DNA of 64,000 bases from Mansonella perstans (taxonomy: Eukaryota > Nematoda > Chromadorea > Rhabditida > Onchocercidae), in assembly GCA_037074765.1 (NCBI GenBank), contig JBAMDO010000276.1:1-64000 (forward strand). Reading direction: 5' to 3'. Under the pieces are notes generated by a model. The model made no database searches. It was not told the origin of the DNA and was given only the letters and a program-made list of their open reading frames with translations. Position numbers and translations under genes: made by a program. Shown in pieces: positions 63,416 to 64,000 of the stretch (the first letter of the stretch is position 1; each line of letters begins with the position of its first letter).

Positions 63416-64000
63416 CTAAAAAAAAATGATCAGAAAAGATTATTTGAGCAGCTGAGGAAGTTATCAGGTAAAGTATTCATTACCAAAAAGAGAAAGTGTA
63501 AAAGTATCATTGGAAACATGGGAAAGATACCTTCGGATAGACAAGAATAACCTCTGCAGAGTATAATTTCTTGAAGATGAAAAGTATAAGAAACTGAACC
63601 TTCTAACTGAAATTTTTGTTATCATCACAGTAATTTCCAAAGACAGAAAAAGATAGAAAGAGCAAAGAGAGAAGTTTAGTAAGATTTTTTCCGCATAAAA
63701 AATTAAAAGCTAACAGTGCGTGACTTCGATGACCTGAAGCAGCAAGCGAATAGCCGAAATATCACTGAGCATGGTGCTATGGTTCTTGACCAGAGCATTA
63801 ATATCCAAGAGTGGTGCTACTTTTGATATATATTAATAAATTAATATTTTTTAATATTTTTTATCGTCAGTAATTTTTGTGTATTTACAAGATAAAACAT
63901 TAAAAATTCACATTTAGTGACAACACGTGAGACTTACAAAAATGGAACTTGCATCGAATTTCATTTATTTAAATTAGCCGAATATCGAAGAGTTTCTGAA
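63416..64000. other. Upstream intron of synaptotagmin
   Basis: No exon recognised on either strand. The acceptor TTTTTTTTAG just above 63415 shows that this is intron, so earlier exons lie past the right edge. Confidence 0.6.

Noticed and set aside
1..64000. CRISPR array, bacterial operons or endosymbiont (Wolbachia) insert
   Set aside because: No direct-repeat/spacer pattern and no long bacterial-type open frames were seen; the region is intron-rich throughout.

Overview
The window is AT-rich eukaryotic DNA from a nematode. Most genes have many short exons bounded by GT(AAGT)/TTTCAG-type splice sites. Several start codons sit 10-30 bases after a strong acceptor, as expected for trans-splicing, and some neighbouring genes have operon-like spacing. 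A decayed Pao/BEL retroelement, a low-GC base and intron style suggest a spirurid/filarial-type (clade III) worm; that placement is inference. I built all gene models by hand by matching exon phases. For every complete model the joined exons sum to a multiple of three.

Layout. 0.26-1.6 kb: 5' part of an uncharacterised gene (minus). 2.8-5.1 kb: single-pass membrane protein with Ala-Pro-Ser repeats. 5.2-8.8 kb: minisatellite, tRNA-Val(CAC), Pao/BEL relic and a 50-bp duplication. 9.9-11.2 kb: centrin (minus), head to head with an EEF2KMT/FAM86 methyltransferase (11.9-14.2 kb). 15.3-28.8 kb: a 61-codon gene placed like an operon leader for DRG1. The second DRG1 intron is about 10 kb and encloses a complete antisense gene for a 667-residue type I membrane protein. 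29.2-33.4 kb: PXK-type PX-domain pseudokinase (minus). 34.3-45.6 kb: a 28-exon, 1586-residue coiled-coil protein, perhaps ICE1-like. 47.1-51.2 kb: golgin-45 (BLZF1) and SF3B5. 52.3-58.4 kb (minus): a small membrane-protein gene, then two paralogous secreted CX-module proteins with Gly-rich repeats and a prion-like Ala/Gly hydrophobic segment. 60.3 kb: a perfect RFX X-box before a possible first exon. 61.8-63.4 kb (minus): both C2 domains of a synaptotagmin.

The conserved genes are housekeeping or cell-biological: translation (EEF2KMT, DRG1), splicing (SF3B5), Golgi and membrane traffic (BLZF1, PXK, synaptotagmin) and centriole/cilium (centrin). The least familiar material is the tandem CX-module pair with its operon-like partner, the gene nested in DRG1, the Ala-Pro-Ser membrane protein and the X-box-associated exons.
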